Shown: one piece after another, positions 1 to 7,419 of the stretch
Numbering within the stretch: position 1 is the stretch's first letter
Layout of the letters: every line of letters starts with the position of its first letter
Origin: HGM05232 sp964646495
GTDB taxonomy: Bacteria; Bacteroidota; Bacteroidia; Bacteroidales; Muribaculaceae
Length of the DNA: 26,256 nt
Assembly (NCBI GenBank): GCA_964646495.1
Contig: CAZYEO010000015.1
Location: 1 to 26,256 of the forward strand
Direction: 5' to 3'
Notes under the pieces: model-generated
Seen by the model: only the letters and a program-made list of their open reading frames with translations
Databases searched by the model: none
Told to the model about the DNA's origin: nothing
Made by a program: the position numbers and the translations under genes

Positions 1-36
1 AAATAAAAAAACTTATATTATTTATAAATTTGTAAT

Positions 37-71
37 AAAAATGCGTGTCTCCTGCCGAGATGCGCATTTTT
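37..71 (+). terminator. Rho-independent terminator of an upstream gene outside the window
   Basis: The arms AAAAATGCG (37-45) and CGCATTTTT (63-71) pair perfectly. The stem continues inward through two wobble pairs and TCTC/GAGA to a five-base CTGCC loop, about 15 bp in all, and the distal arm ends in a T run. It probably ends a plus-strand transcript entering from the left and insulates the protease gene that follows. Confidence 0.75.
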
Positions 72-89
72 CTTGAGGATAGAAAAAGG

Positions 90-125
90 TTTATGACGGT
101 AATTGCAAACTACTTACTATATTTG
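90..125 (+). promoter_or_regulatory. Bacteroidota-type promoter for the S8 protease gene
   Basis: TATATTTG at 118-125 matches the Bacteroidota -7 consensus TAnnTTTG. A weaker -33-like TTTATG lies at 90-95, 22 bases upstream. Transcription would start near 132, giving a short leader to the ATG at 149. The -7 box is convincing and the -33 box is weak. Confidence 0.55.
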
Positions 126-148
126 CAAATACTAATTAAATCATTAAT

Positions 149-2419
149 ATGAAAAAAATTCTATTTACTCTTTACGCTGCGTTATTTATTTTCAGTATCA
201 ATGCAAGCAATAAGATGACCCCCTACACTCAATCTTTTTTGAATAATTATAGGGAGGTAACCTCAGGAGACAATTCATTGACAATGTCGAGAGATTCACG
301 CACAGGGAAGATTAAACAACAAAAATTTATAGTTCCCCGCGAGGTTAATGAAAAGAAAATTATGGGAGTTATTATTTCCCTGTCCGAAAATTGTAATTTA
401 GATGATTTGGTAGCAGCCGGAGTAAGTATAGATAATGTTTTTGGAGATTATATTACTGCTCATGTTGATGTAGATCAAATAGAAGCAATATCCGAACTTG
501 ATTGTGTAAAACGTATTTCGGTAGAACGTCCCATATTCTTGAAAAATGATATTGCGCGTACTCTCACCAATGCTTCAATCAATATTGCAGGTACTAACCT
601 CAAGCAAACTTATACCGGAAAGGATGTAGTATATGGCACAGTAGATACCGGAATTGACTTTAATCATTTGGCATTTAGTGATGCTGACGGCAATACGCGC
701 ATAAAAGGCGCATATCTTTTGTCGGATAATAGTGGCACGTCACCAAGTGGCTCAAATGCAAATGGGAAAAAATATTCAGGTTCAGTGTATACTACCCCTT
801 CCGCAATAGCAAAACTTACAACAGATGCACCCAGCGAATCTCATGGTTCACACACGGCAGGAATCGGAGCGGGATCTTACAATGGGAATGCATATTCCGG
901 TATGGCTCCTGATGCCGACTTAGTGTTGTGTGGTGGTGATCTTTCGGATGTCAATATAATCAATGGTGTATCTTATGTATTTGATTATGCAAAATCGGTA
1001 AACAAGCCGGCTGTTGTAAATCTTTCGTTAGGCGATAATATCGGTGCTCATGATGGCAGTAGCGATATGAATAAGATATTGGATAAAATCGCCGGCGATG
1101 GTAAAATTATAGTAATGTCGGCAGGTAATGAAGGTGGCGATAACTTATATATAAATAAACAATTCACATCTTCAACCGATAATATAAAAACTTTCTTTGC
1201 GAGCTATAATGAAGGTAGCCGTAGTATTGGAGGTTATTTTGACTCGTGGAGTCGCAATTCAACCCCATTTGGAGTACAGATTGCAGTATATAGCACTTCA
1301 TCCAACGAAATAGTATATACATCATCAGTGTATAAAACAAATTCAGGCTCAGGATCTTGGACGCTCAGAAGCTCATCCGATTCAAACTTTAAAAAATATT
1401 ATGTTGGTTCAATCTCTATATATGCAGGAATTGATGCCAATAGTGGAAAATATAACTGTTGGTGCGATATAAATGTAAGTATACCAAATTACGACACAAC
1501 GACTGCACAACCAAAATATAAAATTGGGGTTATATTTACTGGAGAAGAAGGTGCTTATGTCGATGCTTGGATAGACGACTATTATACATATTTTTCAAAT
1601 GGAAACGTTGCAGGGTGGACAAACGGGTCATCCGATTGCTCGATTAACGGAATGGCTACTGGAAATAATACTATTTCGGTAGGTGCATATTCTTCTCGTA
1701 GCACATATAAAAACTATAATGGGTCGCAGATGACAATCAATATTGGTGGAAAAATCAATGACATTGCGTATTTTTCCAGCTATGGACCAGACCTTAATGG
1801 CATACAGCGTCCGGATATCGTAGGTCCCGGCAATGCATTGATTTCGGCTGTAAATAGTTATGATTCTAATACAGTGAGCACATATCGCAGTTATCTTGCT
1901 GAAGAAGTAACCAAAGGTACACGTAAACACCAATGGGGTAATATGTCGGGAACGTCTATGTCATCGCCGGCAGTAGCGGGGATTTTGGCTCAATGGTTGC
2001 AAGCAGATCCTTTACTTAATGCTGCTCGTATAAAAGAAATTTTTGCCGAAACCGCAATAAAAGATAGCTATGTTACAAATGGAGATGCCCGAAAATGGGG
2101 TGCCGGAAAGATTGATGCTAATGCCGGATTGATTTCTATATTGAAATCAGGTGTAGAAGGTGTAGTTAAAGAGAACAATGCCGTAATACTTTATCCCAAT
2201 CCGTCCGACGGACAATTTACAGTATATGCCGAAGGTGAAACCGGAAATATCCAATTACAAGTATTTTCTGCCAGCGGACAAATTATGTATGCTGCCACTT
2301 TGGATGGATCTAATGGCTCGATTACTGTTAATTTGCAAGGTCAATTGCAAGCTGGATTGTATTTTGTGAAAATTGTAGGTGAAAAAACAAATAGCACCAC
2401 ACGCTTAATTATAAAATAA
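149..2419 (+). CDS. Secreted subtilisin-like (S8) serine protease with T9SS sorting domain
   Basis: A 756-residue protein predicted to be a surface or extracellular endopeptidase. Residues 1-20 are a typical signal peptide. Residues 21 to about 145 look like a propeptide region. The S8 catalytic triad is visible: Asp166 in VDTG, His232 in HGSHTAG and Ser603 in GTSMSSP. Asn327 in SAGNEG is the likely oxyanion-hole residue. Between Asn327 and Ser603 there is a long insertion (about 340-500), rich in Ser, Tyr and Asn, that is absent from classical subtilisins and probably forms a beta-rich subdomain. The last 80 or so residues, from ILYPNPSDG through GLYFVKIV to the basic end, form a type A T9SS C-terminal sorting domain, normally removed when cargo is anchored at the surface. 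The gene stands alone between two terminators. Substrate is unknown. Family and secretion route are confident; a nutritional or virulence role would be guesswork. Confidence 0.93.
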   Translation: MKKILFTLYAALFIFSINASNKMTPYTQSFLNNYREVTSGDNSLTMSRDSRTGKIKQQKFIVPREVNEKKIMGVIISLSENCNLDDLVAAGVSIDNVFGDYITAHVDVDQIEAISELDCVKRISVERPIFLKNDIARTLTNASINIAGTNLKQTYTGKDVVYGTVDTGIDFNHLAFSDADGNTRIKGAYLLSDNSGTSPSGSNANGKKYSGSVYTTPSAIAKLTTDAPSESHGSHTAGIGAGSYNGNAYSGMAPDADLVLCGGDLSDVNIINGVSYVFDYAKSVNKPAVVNLSLGDNIGAHDGSSDMNKILDKIAGDGKIIVMSAGNEGGDNLYINKQFTSSTDNIKTFFASYNEGSRSIGGYFDSWSRNSTPFGVQIAVYSTSSNEIVYTSSVYKTNSGSGSWTLRSSSDSNFKKYYVGSISIYAGIDANSGKYNCWCDINVSIPNYDTTTAQPKYKIGVIFTGEEGAYVDAWIDDYYTYFSNGNVAGWTNGSSDCSINGMATGNNTISVGAYSSRSTYKNYNGSQMTINIGGKINDIAYFSSYGPDLNGIQRPDIVGPGNALISAVNSYDSNTVSTYRSYLAEEVTKGTRKHQWGNMSGTSMSSPAVAGILAQWLQADPLLNAARIKEIFAETAIKDSYVTNGDARKWGAGKIDANAGLISILKSGVEGVVKENNAVILYPNPSDGQFTVYAEGETGNIQLQVFSASGQIMYAATLDGSNGSITVNLQGQLQAGLYFVKIVGEKTNSTTRLIIK

Positions 2420-2436
2420 TATCCGCAAATAATAAG

Positions 2437-2485
2437 AAACGGTGTTATCCGATTTTGATCATCGGATAACACCGTTTTTCTTTTT
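2437..2485 (+). terminator. Strong rho-independent terminator after the S8 protease gene
   Basis: A perfect 17-bp stem pairs 2437-2453 with 2461-2477 around a seven-base loop, followed by TTTTTCTTTTT. It lies between the convergent protease and smpB genes. Read on the minus strand it is followed by a T-rich stretch too, so it may also stop smpB transcripts, though less efficiently. Confidence 0.9.
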
Positions 2486-2530
2486 CATTCATTTCATTTC
2501 AACGGCTGTAATGATATAAATGAATATGGT

Positions 2531-2986
2531 TTATTTTTTGAACATTCGATCGATGTTGCGTTTATCTTCTCGTTCGCGTATGGATTGACGTTTGTCATAT
2601 TCCTTTTTACCACGTGCTATTCCAATTACGATTTTGGCAAGTCCTTTTTCGTTTAGAAATACTTTTAACGGTACAATAGTAAATCCACTTTCTTTACTAT
2701 ATTTCTGAATTTTAGCTATTTCTTTTTTTTGTAGAAGTAATTTTCGGTCACGTCTTATCTCGTGATTGTTATATGACCCTTGCGAATATTCTGCAATATA
2801 CATGTTTTTAAGCCATATTTCGCCATTGTTTTCATAACAAAATGTATCGACAAGCCCGGCTTTACCGGCTCTTATTGACTTTATTTCGGTTCCAGTGAGC
2901 ACTATACCTGCATTGAATGTTTCGAGTATTTCAAAATCGAAGGAGGCTCGCTTATTTTTTATATTGAGTTGAGATGTAGGTTTCAT
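2531..2986 (-). CDS. smpB: SsrA-binding protein SmpB
   Basis: This 151-residue protein is the small basic partner of tmRNA in trans-translation. It binds the tRNA-like part of tmRNA and delivers it to ribosomes stalled on broken mRNA. Family hallmarks are present in order: NKRASFDF (11-18), GTEIKSIR (32-39), the central segment around WLKNMYIAEY, and the basic C-terminal tail with YDKR and RNIDR that enters the mRNA channel. Length is normal for the family. The start codon lies six bases after the stop of the upstream Yip1-like gene, so the two are probably co-transcribed. No tmRNA gene is seen in the window. Confidence 0.96.
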   Translation of the reverse strand: MKPTSQLNIKNKRASFDFEILETFNAGIVLTGTEIKSIRAGKAGLVDTFCYENNGEIWLKNMYIAEYSQGSYNNHEIRRDRKLLLQKKEIAKIQKYSKESGFTIVPLKVFLNEKGLAKIVIGIARGKKEYDKRQSIREREDKRNIDRMFKK

Positions 2987-2992
2987 AATCTA

Positions 2993-3547
2993 TTATATGG
3001 CGGAAGGGATGAGAATTGATAAAAATCGGTCGATCAGGTATGTAGGGAGTAATAGAGACAGAGATGCTATTACTACAAACTTAACAGTTTCATCCTGTGG
3101 AATGTTGAGATAATCAGTGCCACGCCAAGATATGTATATCACATAAAGAGGCAGAATAAGAAGAAACGAGAATGACGCTGGTAGCAGATTCTCGATTATC
3201 CCTATGATAAGCAATATAGTACAGTTGTATATGGCAAAAATATGAATTTTATTAGTGCCATCCTTTTCATTGCTTATTGCTGGAAAAGTGCTGCATAGAA
3301 TATATGCTGCGATCAGGTATCCAAAGAAATAAGTGGAACATGAAATCACCGCTTTCTGTATATAGAAGGGTAGGTGAGTGTTGGCTGTATAGAAAAAAGA
3401 CACAAATGAAGTAATTGCATTAAGTCCTATCAAAGGGTAAAACACTTTTGATAGCAACACATCTTTTGGAACTTTGAATTTTTTAATTTCTTTCCATCCC
3501 GATTCGGGCGATACTAATAGCAGAAATATGTTTTTTGCAAAATTCAT
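2993..3547 (-). CDS. Yip1-like multi-pass inner-membrane protein
   Basis: A 184-residue hydrophobic protein with about five predicted membrane segments (around 37-55, 66-86, 101-121, 124-140 and 155-180). The N-terminus, with SPESGWKEIKK just after the first hydrophobic stretch, resembles Bacteroidota proteins assigned to the Yip1/DUF1282 group, whose function in bacteria is unknown. It sits directly upstream of smpB, and a terminator separates it from the DUF1015 gene, so it probably heads its own two-gene transcript. No convincing promoter box is visible in the short upstream gap. The family call rests on general pattern and is moderate; the membrane location is clear. Confidence 0.75.
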   Translation of the reverse strand: MNFAKNIFLLLVSPESGWKEIKKFKVPKDVLLSKVFYPLIGLNAITSFVSFFYTANTHLPFYIQKAVISCSTYFFGYLIAAYILCSTFPAISNEKDGTNKIHIFAIYNCTILLIIGIIENLLPASFSFLLILPLYVIYISWRGTDYLNIPQDETVKFVVIASLSLLLPTYLIDRFLSILIPSAI

Positions 3548-3565
3548 TGTATAATTATAATCTTT

Positions 3566-3600
3566 TAGAAAAGATGGGGCAAATCGATGACTTGCCCCAG
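3566..3600 (-). terminator. Rho-independent terminator after the DUF1015 gene
   Basis: TGGGGCAA (3575-3582) and TTGCCCCA (3592-3599) form an 8-bp GC-rich stem with a nine-base loop. On the minus strand it is followed by ATCTTTTCT. It lies between the stop of the DUF1015 gene (3624) and the start of the Yip1-like gene (3547), dividing the minus-strand block into two transcripts. Confidence 0.7.
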
Positions 3601-3623
3601 ATATTTATTCTTTTTTCGGGTGA

Positions 3624-4871
3624 CTAATCTTCAAGTTTATGAATCACTAATCCTGATCTTAATTTAGGCTCAAACCAAGTAGTTTTAGGAGGCATGATAT
3701 TGCCGGAATCTGCAATATCAATAAGTTGTTTCATCGACACCGGGAATAGAGCTAAAGCCATTGCCATTTCGCCCGAATCAACTCGTTTTTGCAATTCTGC
3801 AAGTCCGCGTATTCCACCTACAAAGTCAATTCGTTTATCGCTACGTAGGTCGTTGATACCAAGAATGTCGCGAAGAATAAGATCGGAAGATATGGTGACA
3901 TCCAATATGCCTATGGGATCGTTATCATTGTATGTTCCGGGTTTGGCTGTCAATGAATACCAATTTTTATCTACATATAGAGCAAAATTATGAAGTTTTG
4001 CAGGATTATATATATCGGAGCCTATTTTTTCAACTTCAAAATTTTGTTTTATTTTTTCGATAAATTCCGCAGGGGTCAATCCGTTGAGATCTTTAACCAC
4101 GCGGTTGTAGTCGATTATGTTAAGATGTGATTCAGGGAAGCATACAGCCAAGAAATAATTATATTCTTCGTGTCCCGTATGATTTGGGTTGGCTTGCGCT
4201 TTTTCGTGTCCCACGAGTGCCGCTGCCGCTGTGCGGTGATGACCATCGGCAATGTATAGCGATGGGATGGCAGCAAAAAGTTCGGTAATACGATTTATTG
4301 TGCAGTCGTCATCAATTTTCCAGAAATGGTGACCGAAGCCATCAGATGCAATGAAATCGTATTCAGCCGGGTTTTTTACTGTATCTTTGATTATTTGTTC
4401 GAGTTCCGCATTATCTGGAAACGCAAAAAATACAGGTTCTATATTCGCATTATTAATACGCACATGCTTCATGCGGTCTTCCTCTTTATCGCGACGAGTA
4501 AGTTCATGTTTTTTGATGCGTCCCTCCATGTAATCCTCCATGTTTGCAGCCACTACTATACCGTATTGAGTACGGTTGTTCATAGTTTGAGCATATATGT
4601 AGTACATCTCTTTATTATCCTGGAGTAACCAACCTTGTTTTTGGAACATATTGAAATTCTCGGCAGCTTTATTGTAAACATCCGGGTGATGTTCATCTGT
4701 TCCAACCGGAAAGTCAATTTCTGGTTTTATGATATGATAGAGCGATTTTTCATTACCCTGAGCTTCGCTTCTTGCCTCTTCCGAGTTAAGTACATCATAA
4801 GGGCGTGAGGCAACTTTAGTTACCAAATCTTTGGGAGGGCGTACTCCCTTAAAGGGTTTTATCTTAGCCAT
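3624..4871 (-). CDS. DUF1015 family protein
   Basis: A 415-residue cytosolic protein of the DUF1015 family, which is widespread in Bacteroidota and clostridia and has no established biochemical role. The family marker ADGHHRTAAA is at about 208-217, and the N-terminal segment RPPKDL...SRPYDVLNSEEA is typical. Length matches the family. It starts five bases after the purA stop and so is almost certainly translated from the same mRNA. In other Bacteroidota the gene is often found near serine-biosynthesis genes (serC, serA), from memory; here it follows purA instead. The conserved His-His-Arg cluster suggests a catalytic or ligand-binding site, but no reaction can be assigned. Confidence 0.9.
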   Translation of the reverse strand: MAKIKPFKGVRPPKDLVTKVASRPYDVLNSEEARSEAQGNEKSLYHIIKPEIDFPVGTDEHHPDVYNKAAENFNMFQKQGWLLQDNKEMYYIYAQTMNNRTQYGIVVAANMEDYMEGRIKKHELTRRDKEEDRMKHVRINNANIEPVFFAFPDNAELEQIIKDTVKNPAEYDFIASDGFGHHFWKIDDDCTINRITELFAAIPSLYIADGHHRTAAAALVGHEKAQANPNHTGHEEYNYFLAVCFPESHLNIIDYNRVVKDLNGLTPAEFIEKIKQNFEVEKIGSDIYNPAKLHNFALYVDKNWYSLTAKPGTYNDNDPIGILDVTISSDLILRDILGINDLRSDKRIDFVGGIRGLAELQKRVDSGEMAMALALFPVSMKQLIDIADSGNIMPPKTTWFEPKLRSGLVIHKLED

Positions 4872-4876
4872 AATAT

Positions 4877-6142
4877 TTATTTGTTTCTTATTATCGTTTG
4901 TTCTCTGTCAGGTCCTACCGAAACAATAGTAATAGGAACATTGAGTTCAGTTTCTAAATATTTAATATAATTGCTGAATTCCACCGGAAATTCTGATTCA
5001 GATTTTACTTTCGTCATATCTGTTTTCCATCCGGGTAATTCAGTATATTCGGGGATTACGTTTTCATCGATAGCAAAAGGGAAGTCGGTAATGTGATTTC
5101 CATCAATAAGATAAGAATTGCATACTTTTATGGTATCGAATGAATCGAGTACATCACTCTTCATCATTATCAACTGTGTAACACCATTTAGCATGATTGT
5201 GTAGCGCAATGCTACAAGGTCAATCCATCCGCATCTACGTTCACGTCCTGTAACTGCTCCATATTCATGTCCGATGTCGCGTATTTTATTGCCTGTTTCA
5301 TCAAATAATTCAGTTGGGAATGGACCACTACCTACACGGGTGCAATATGCTTTGAATATTCCGAATACTTCACCTATTTTATTAGGAGCAACGCCGAGCC
5401 CTGTGCATGCACCGGCACATACAGTATTGGACGAGGTTACAAAAGGATATGATCCGAAATCTACATCGAGCAGACTCCCTTGTGCACCTTCGCATAATAC
5501 ACTTTTACCGTTTTTAAGTAGATTGTTGATCTCAAATTCACTATCAATAATTACATATTCTTTCAAGTATTCAATAGCATCGAGCCATTTTGCTTCAATT
5601 TCGCTTAAATCAGGATTTTCACCGAGAGCCTGGAGGAGTTTTAGATGTTTATTTTTTGCTTGATCGTATTTTGACGTGAAGTCATGCATTATATCTCCTA
5701 CTCGCAATCCGTTACGGCTTATCTTGTCGGTGTATGTAGGACCGATACCCTTTCCGGTAGTTCCGATTTTAGCATCACCTTTGAGTTTCTCATTGGCAGC
5801 ATCAAGCAATCGGTGTGTAGGAAGAATCAAATGAGCTTTTTTTGAGAGTTTCAACATTTTCTTGATTTCAACACCACTTTTTTCGAGAGATTCAGCTTCC
5901 TCACGAAATAAAACGGGATCTATAACCACACCGTTACCTATAATATTTGTTTTTCCTGCTTGGAATATTCCCGATGGGATAGAACGGAGAACATATTTTT
6001 TGTTCTCGAATTCCAATGTATGACCAGCATTCGGTCCACCCTGAAAACGTGCCACAACATCATAGTGTGGAGTGAGCACGTCCACTACTTTTCCTTTACC
6101 TTCATCACCCCATTGTAATCCCAAAAGAACATCGACTTTCAT
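4877..6142 (-). CDS. purA: Adenylosuccinate synthetase
   Basis: This 421-residue cytosolic enzyme joins IMP and aspartate at the expense of GTP to make adenylosuccinate, the first committed step from IMP to AMP. The N-terminal P-loop GLQWGDEGKGK (8-18) is intact. The two classical catalytic residues are present at the same numbers as in the E. coli enzyme: Asp13 in WGDEG and His41 in NAGHT. Further signatures include GTTGKGIGPTY near 127-137 and the GSGPFPTE and GRERRCGW segments. Length is normal. It lies 54 bases after the Fur-family gene and five bases before the DUF1015 gene. No promoter box is seen in the 54-base gap, so co-transcription with the regulator is likely. Confidence 0.97.
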   Translation of the reverse strand: MKVDVLLGLQWGDEGKGKVVDVLTPHYDVVARFQGGPNAGHTLEFENKKYVLRSIPSGIFQAGKTNIIGNGVVIDPVLFREEAESLEKSGVEIKKMLKLSKKAHLILPTHRLLDAANEKLKGDAKIGTTGKGIGPTYTDKISRNGLRVGDIMHDFTSKYDQAKNKHLKLLQALGENPDLSEIEAKWLDAIEYLKEYVIIDSEFEINNLLKNGKSVLCEGAQGSLLDVDFGSYPFVTSSNTVCAGACTGLGVAPNKIGEVFGIFKAYCTRVGSGPFPTELFDETGNKIRDIGHEYGAVTGRERRCGWIDLVALRYTIMLNGVTQLIMMKSDVLDSFDTIKVCNSYLIDGNHITDFPFAIDENVIPEYTELPGWKTDMTKVKSESEFPVEFSNYIKYLETELNVPITIVSVGPDREQTIIRNK

Positions 6143-6196
6143 AATATAGTTATTAGTTTGTTTTGATTTAGTAAATATGTAATTACTGTTTAGTTT

Positions 6197-6670
6197 TTAA
6201 GATTTAATCTTACCCGCTTTTTTTAGTTTACGGATGCAATTATTGCAAAGTCCGTGAACATATAGCGAAAAATAAGAGGTAGTAAATGCCGGATATTTTT
6301 TAGAATTCATATAACTAATAAATTCATTATCCTTAACCTCTTTTATTTTGCCGCACTCAGTGCATATAAGATGATGATGATTTACAGCACCTCCCACTTT
6401 CTCATATTGAGCTTGAAGGTTGCCGAATTGGTGCTTTCGCACCAAGCCGCAGTCGCATAGCAAATCCATGGTGTTATACACCGTAGCGCGGCTCACGTGG
6501 TATGAATCTTGCTCAAGAGATAGGTAGAGAGATTCGATGTCAAAATGGTCGTTTATTGAGAATATTTTATCGAGAATCGCAAAACGCTCTGGCGTTTTGC
6601 GGAGTTTCTTTCCCTCTAAATAAAGAGTGAATTTAGCTTTTGCTGATATTTTAATCTTGTCATCTACCAT
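6197..6670 (-). CDS. Fur/PerR-family metal-dependent transcriptional regulator
   Basis: A 157-residue DNA-binding repressor of the Fur superfamily, which senses iron, zinc, manganese or peroxide depending on subgroup. An N-terminal winged helix spans about 15-85, with recognition-helix motif SRATVYNTMDLL (60-71). The dimerisation domain carries two CxxC pairs, Cys103/Cys106 and Cys142/Cys145, the usual structural zinc site. Candidate sensory metal ligands are His42, Glu90 and His98-His100. Glu90 stands where Bacillus PerR has a sensing Asp, which makes a peroxide-sensor assignment uncertain. The ATG at 6670 lies about 36 bases downstream of the predicted transcription start in the repeat-borne promoter. 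The gene leads a probable operon with purA and the DUF1015 gene. The exact subgroup (Fur, PerR or Zur) cannot be settled from sequence reading. Confidence 0.9.
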   Translation of the reverse strand: MVDDKIKISAKAKFTLYLEGKKLRKTPERFAILDKIFSINDHFDIESLYLSLEQDSYHVSRATVYNTMDLLCDCGLVRKHQFGNLQAQYEKVGGAVNHHHLICTECGKIKEVKDNEFISYMNSKKYPAFTTSYFSLYVHGLCNNCIRKLKKAGKIKS

Positions 6671-6712
6671 ATTAACGGATAACGGCGGAATTGGTCTACC
6701 GATTATTTCCTA

Positions 6713-6743
6713 CAAAGATAGTGCAAACGAGAGAAATAACAAA
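6713..6743 (-). promoter_or_regulatory. Consensus Bacteroidota promoter for the Fur-family gene
   Basis: On the minus strand TTTG (6740-6743) is followed after exactly 19 bases by TATCTTTG (6713-6720), a perfect match to TTTG-N19-TAnnTTTG. Transcription would start near 6706. The promoter is the gene-proximal copy of the 80-bp repeat. The two more distal copies have TATCTTTA, losing the last G of the -7 box. Confidence 0.8.
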
Positions 6744-6906
6744 GTGAAAACAAGTTTTCATGATAGTATTTCCGAGAGCAGCCTATCTTATCTAAAGATA
6801 GTGCAAACGAGAGAAATAACAAAGTGAAAACAAGTTTTCATGATAGTATTTCCGAGAGCAGCCTATCTTATCTAAAGATAGTGCAAACGAGAGAAATAAC
6901 AAAGTG
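6714..6906. repeat. 80-bp tandem repeat, about 2.4 copies, carrying a promoter in each unit
   Basis: Two full units (6714-6793 and 6794-6873) are identical by eye. A third partial copy (6874-6906) matches until AAAGTG and then diverges. Each unit contains a minus-strand promoter-like TTTG-N19-TATCTTT, a TGAAAAC-AA-GTTTTCA inverted repeat (6745-6760, again 6825-6840), and at the unit junction CTATCTT-N5-AAGATAG (6783-6801). The array lies between yraN and the Fur-family gene and contains no credible gene. Perfect identity suggests a recent or unstable duplication. Confidence 0.95.
6745..6760. promoter_or_regulatory. Inverted repeat upstream of the Fur-family promoter, possible operator
   Basis: TGAAAAC and GTTTTCA are separated by two bases and sit just upstream of the -33 element of the proximal promoter. 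The same element recurs at 6825-6840. It could be a binding site for a dimeric regulator, possibly autoregulation, but no match to a known Fur or PerR box is claimed. Confidence 0.35.
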
Positions 6907-6960
6907 TATACCCTTGGTTTTATACGATATAATGCTTGGTGGCTTTATCCTCTCTTTGAG

Positions 6961-7332
6961 TTAATTATAAACCTTAATAGGGGCTAAGAAAGCATCGGGT
7001 ATATGCTCTATTTCGAATGATTCGGGACTACCGATAAGGGTAATTATATCAAATTGAATCTCTTGAGTGATATTGTTGGCATTTACATAGGCGTTTGCAG
7101 CCCGCACAAGATTGAGAATCTTCGTTCTATTTACGGAATCGGTAGGATTAACCATGTCAGTTGTACGACTTTTTACCTCCACAAATACGATACGACCATT
7201 TTTCTCGGCTATAATATCCAGCTCCATTTTGCCACTGCGCCAGTTGCATTCGCGTATTATATATCCATCAATAAGAAGCAGCTCCATTGCTTTCTGCTCA
7301 CCCAACTTGCCAAATTCATTATGTTTTGCCAT
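6961..7332 (-). CDS. YraN/UPF0102 family nuclease-like protein
   Basis: A 123-residue protein of the UPF0102 (YraN) family, predicted to adopt the restriction-endonuclease-like fold. Core motifs are in order: the N-terminal GKLGEQKAMELL with Glu12, MELDII with Asp39, and FVEVKSR with Glu52 and Lys54, which together form the expected PD-(D/E)xK metal site. Length is typical. Family members are linked to Holliday-junction or repair functions in annotation only; no reaction has been firmly established for this group. The gene is flanked by the terminator-like hairpin after the lyase gene and the 80-bp repeat. No clear promoter is seen upstream, so it may depend on read-through from the lyase gene. 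Confidence 0.9.
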   Translation of the reverse strand: MAKHNEFGKLGEQKAMELLLIDGYIIRECNWRSGKMELDIIAEKNGRIVFVEVKSRTTDMVNPTDSVNRTKILNLVRAANAYVNANNITQEIQFDIITLIGSPESFEIEHIPDAFLAPIKVYN

Positions 7333-7339
7333 CTAATAT

Positions 7340-7396
7340 AAAAATATTAAGGTGCGCTAACAATTCAAATCATTATCCGAATCATAACGCACCTTA
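7340..7396 (-). terminator. Probable terminator after the lyase gene
   Basis: TAAGGTGCG (7348-7356) pairs perfectly with CGCACCTTA (7388-7396). The 31-base loop contains a small inner ATTC/GAAT pairing. On the minus strand the stem is followed by ATATTTTTATATT. The long loop lowers confidence. Confidence 0.5.
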
Positions 7397-7419
7397 TCAT
7401 GTCTAATATATAAAAACAA

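Noticed and set aside
6627..6827. Plus-strand ORF of 66 codons across the Fur start and the repeat
   Set aside because: Its codons come mostly from the non-coding repeat and the antisense of the Fur gene; no recognisable protein and no promoter on that strand.
6714..6906. Possible CRISPR array
   Set aside because: The 80-bp units are contiguous with no variable spacers, there are only about 2.4 copies, and no cas genes are nearby. It is a tandem promoter repeat.
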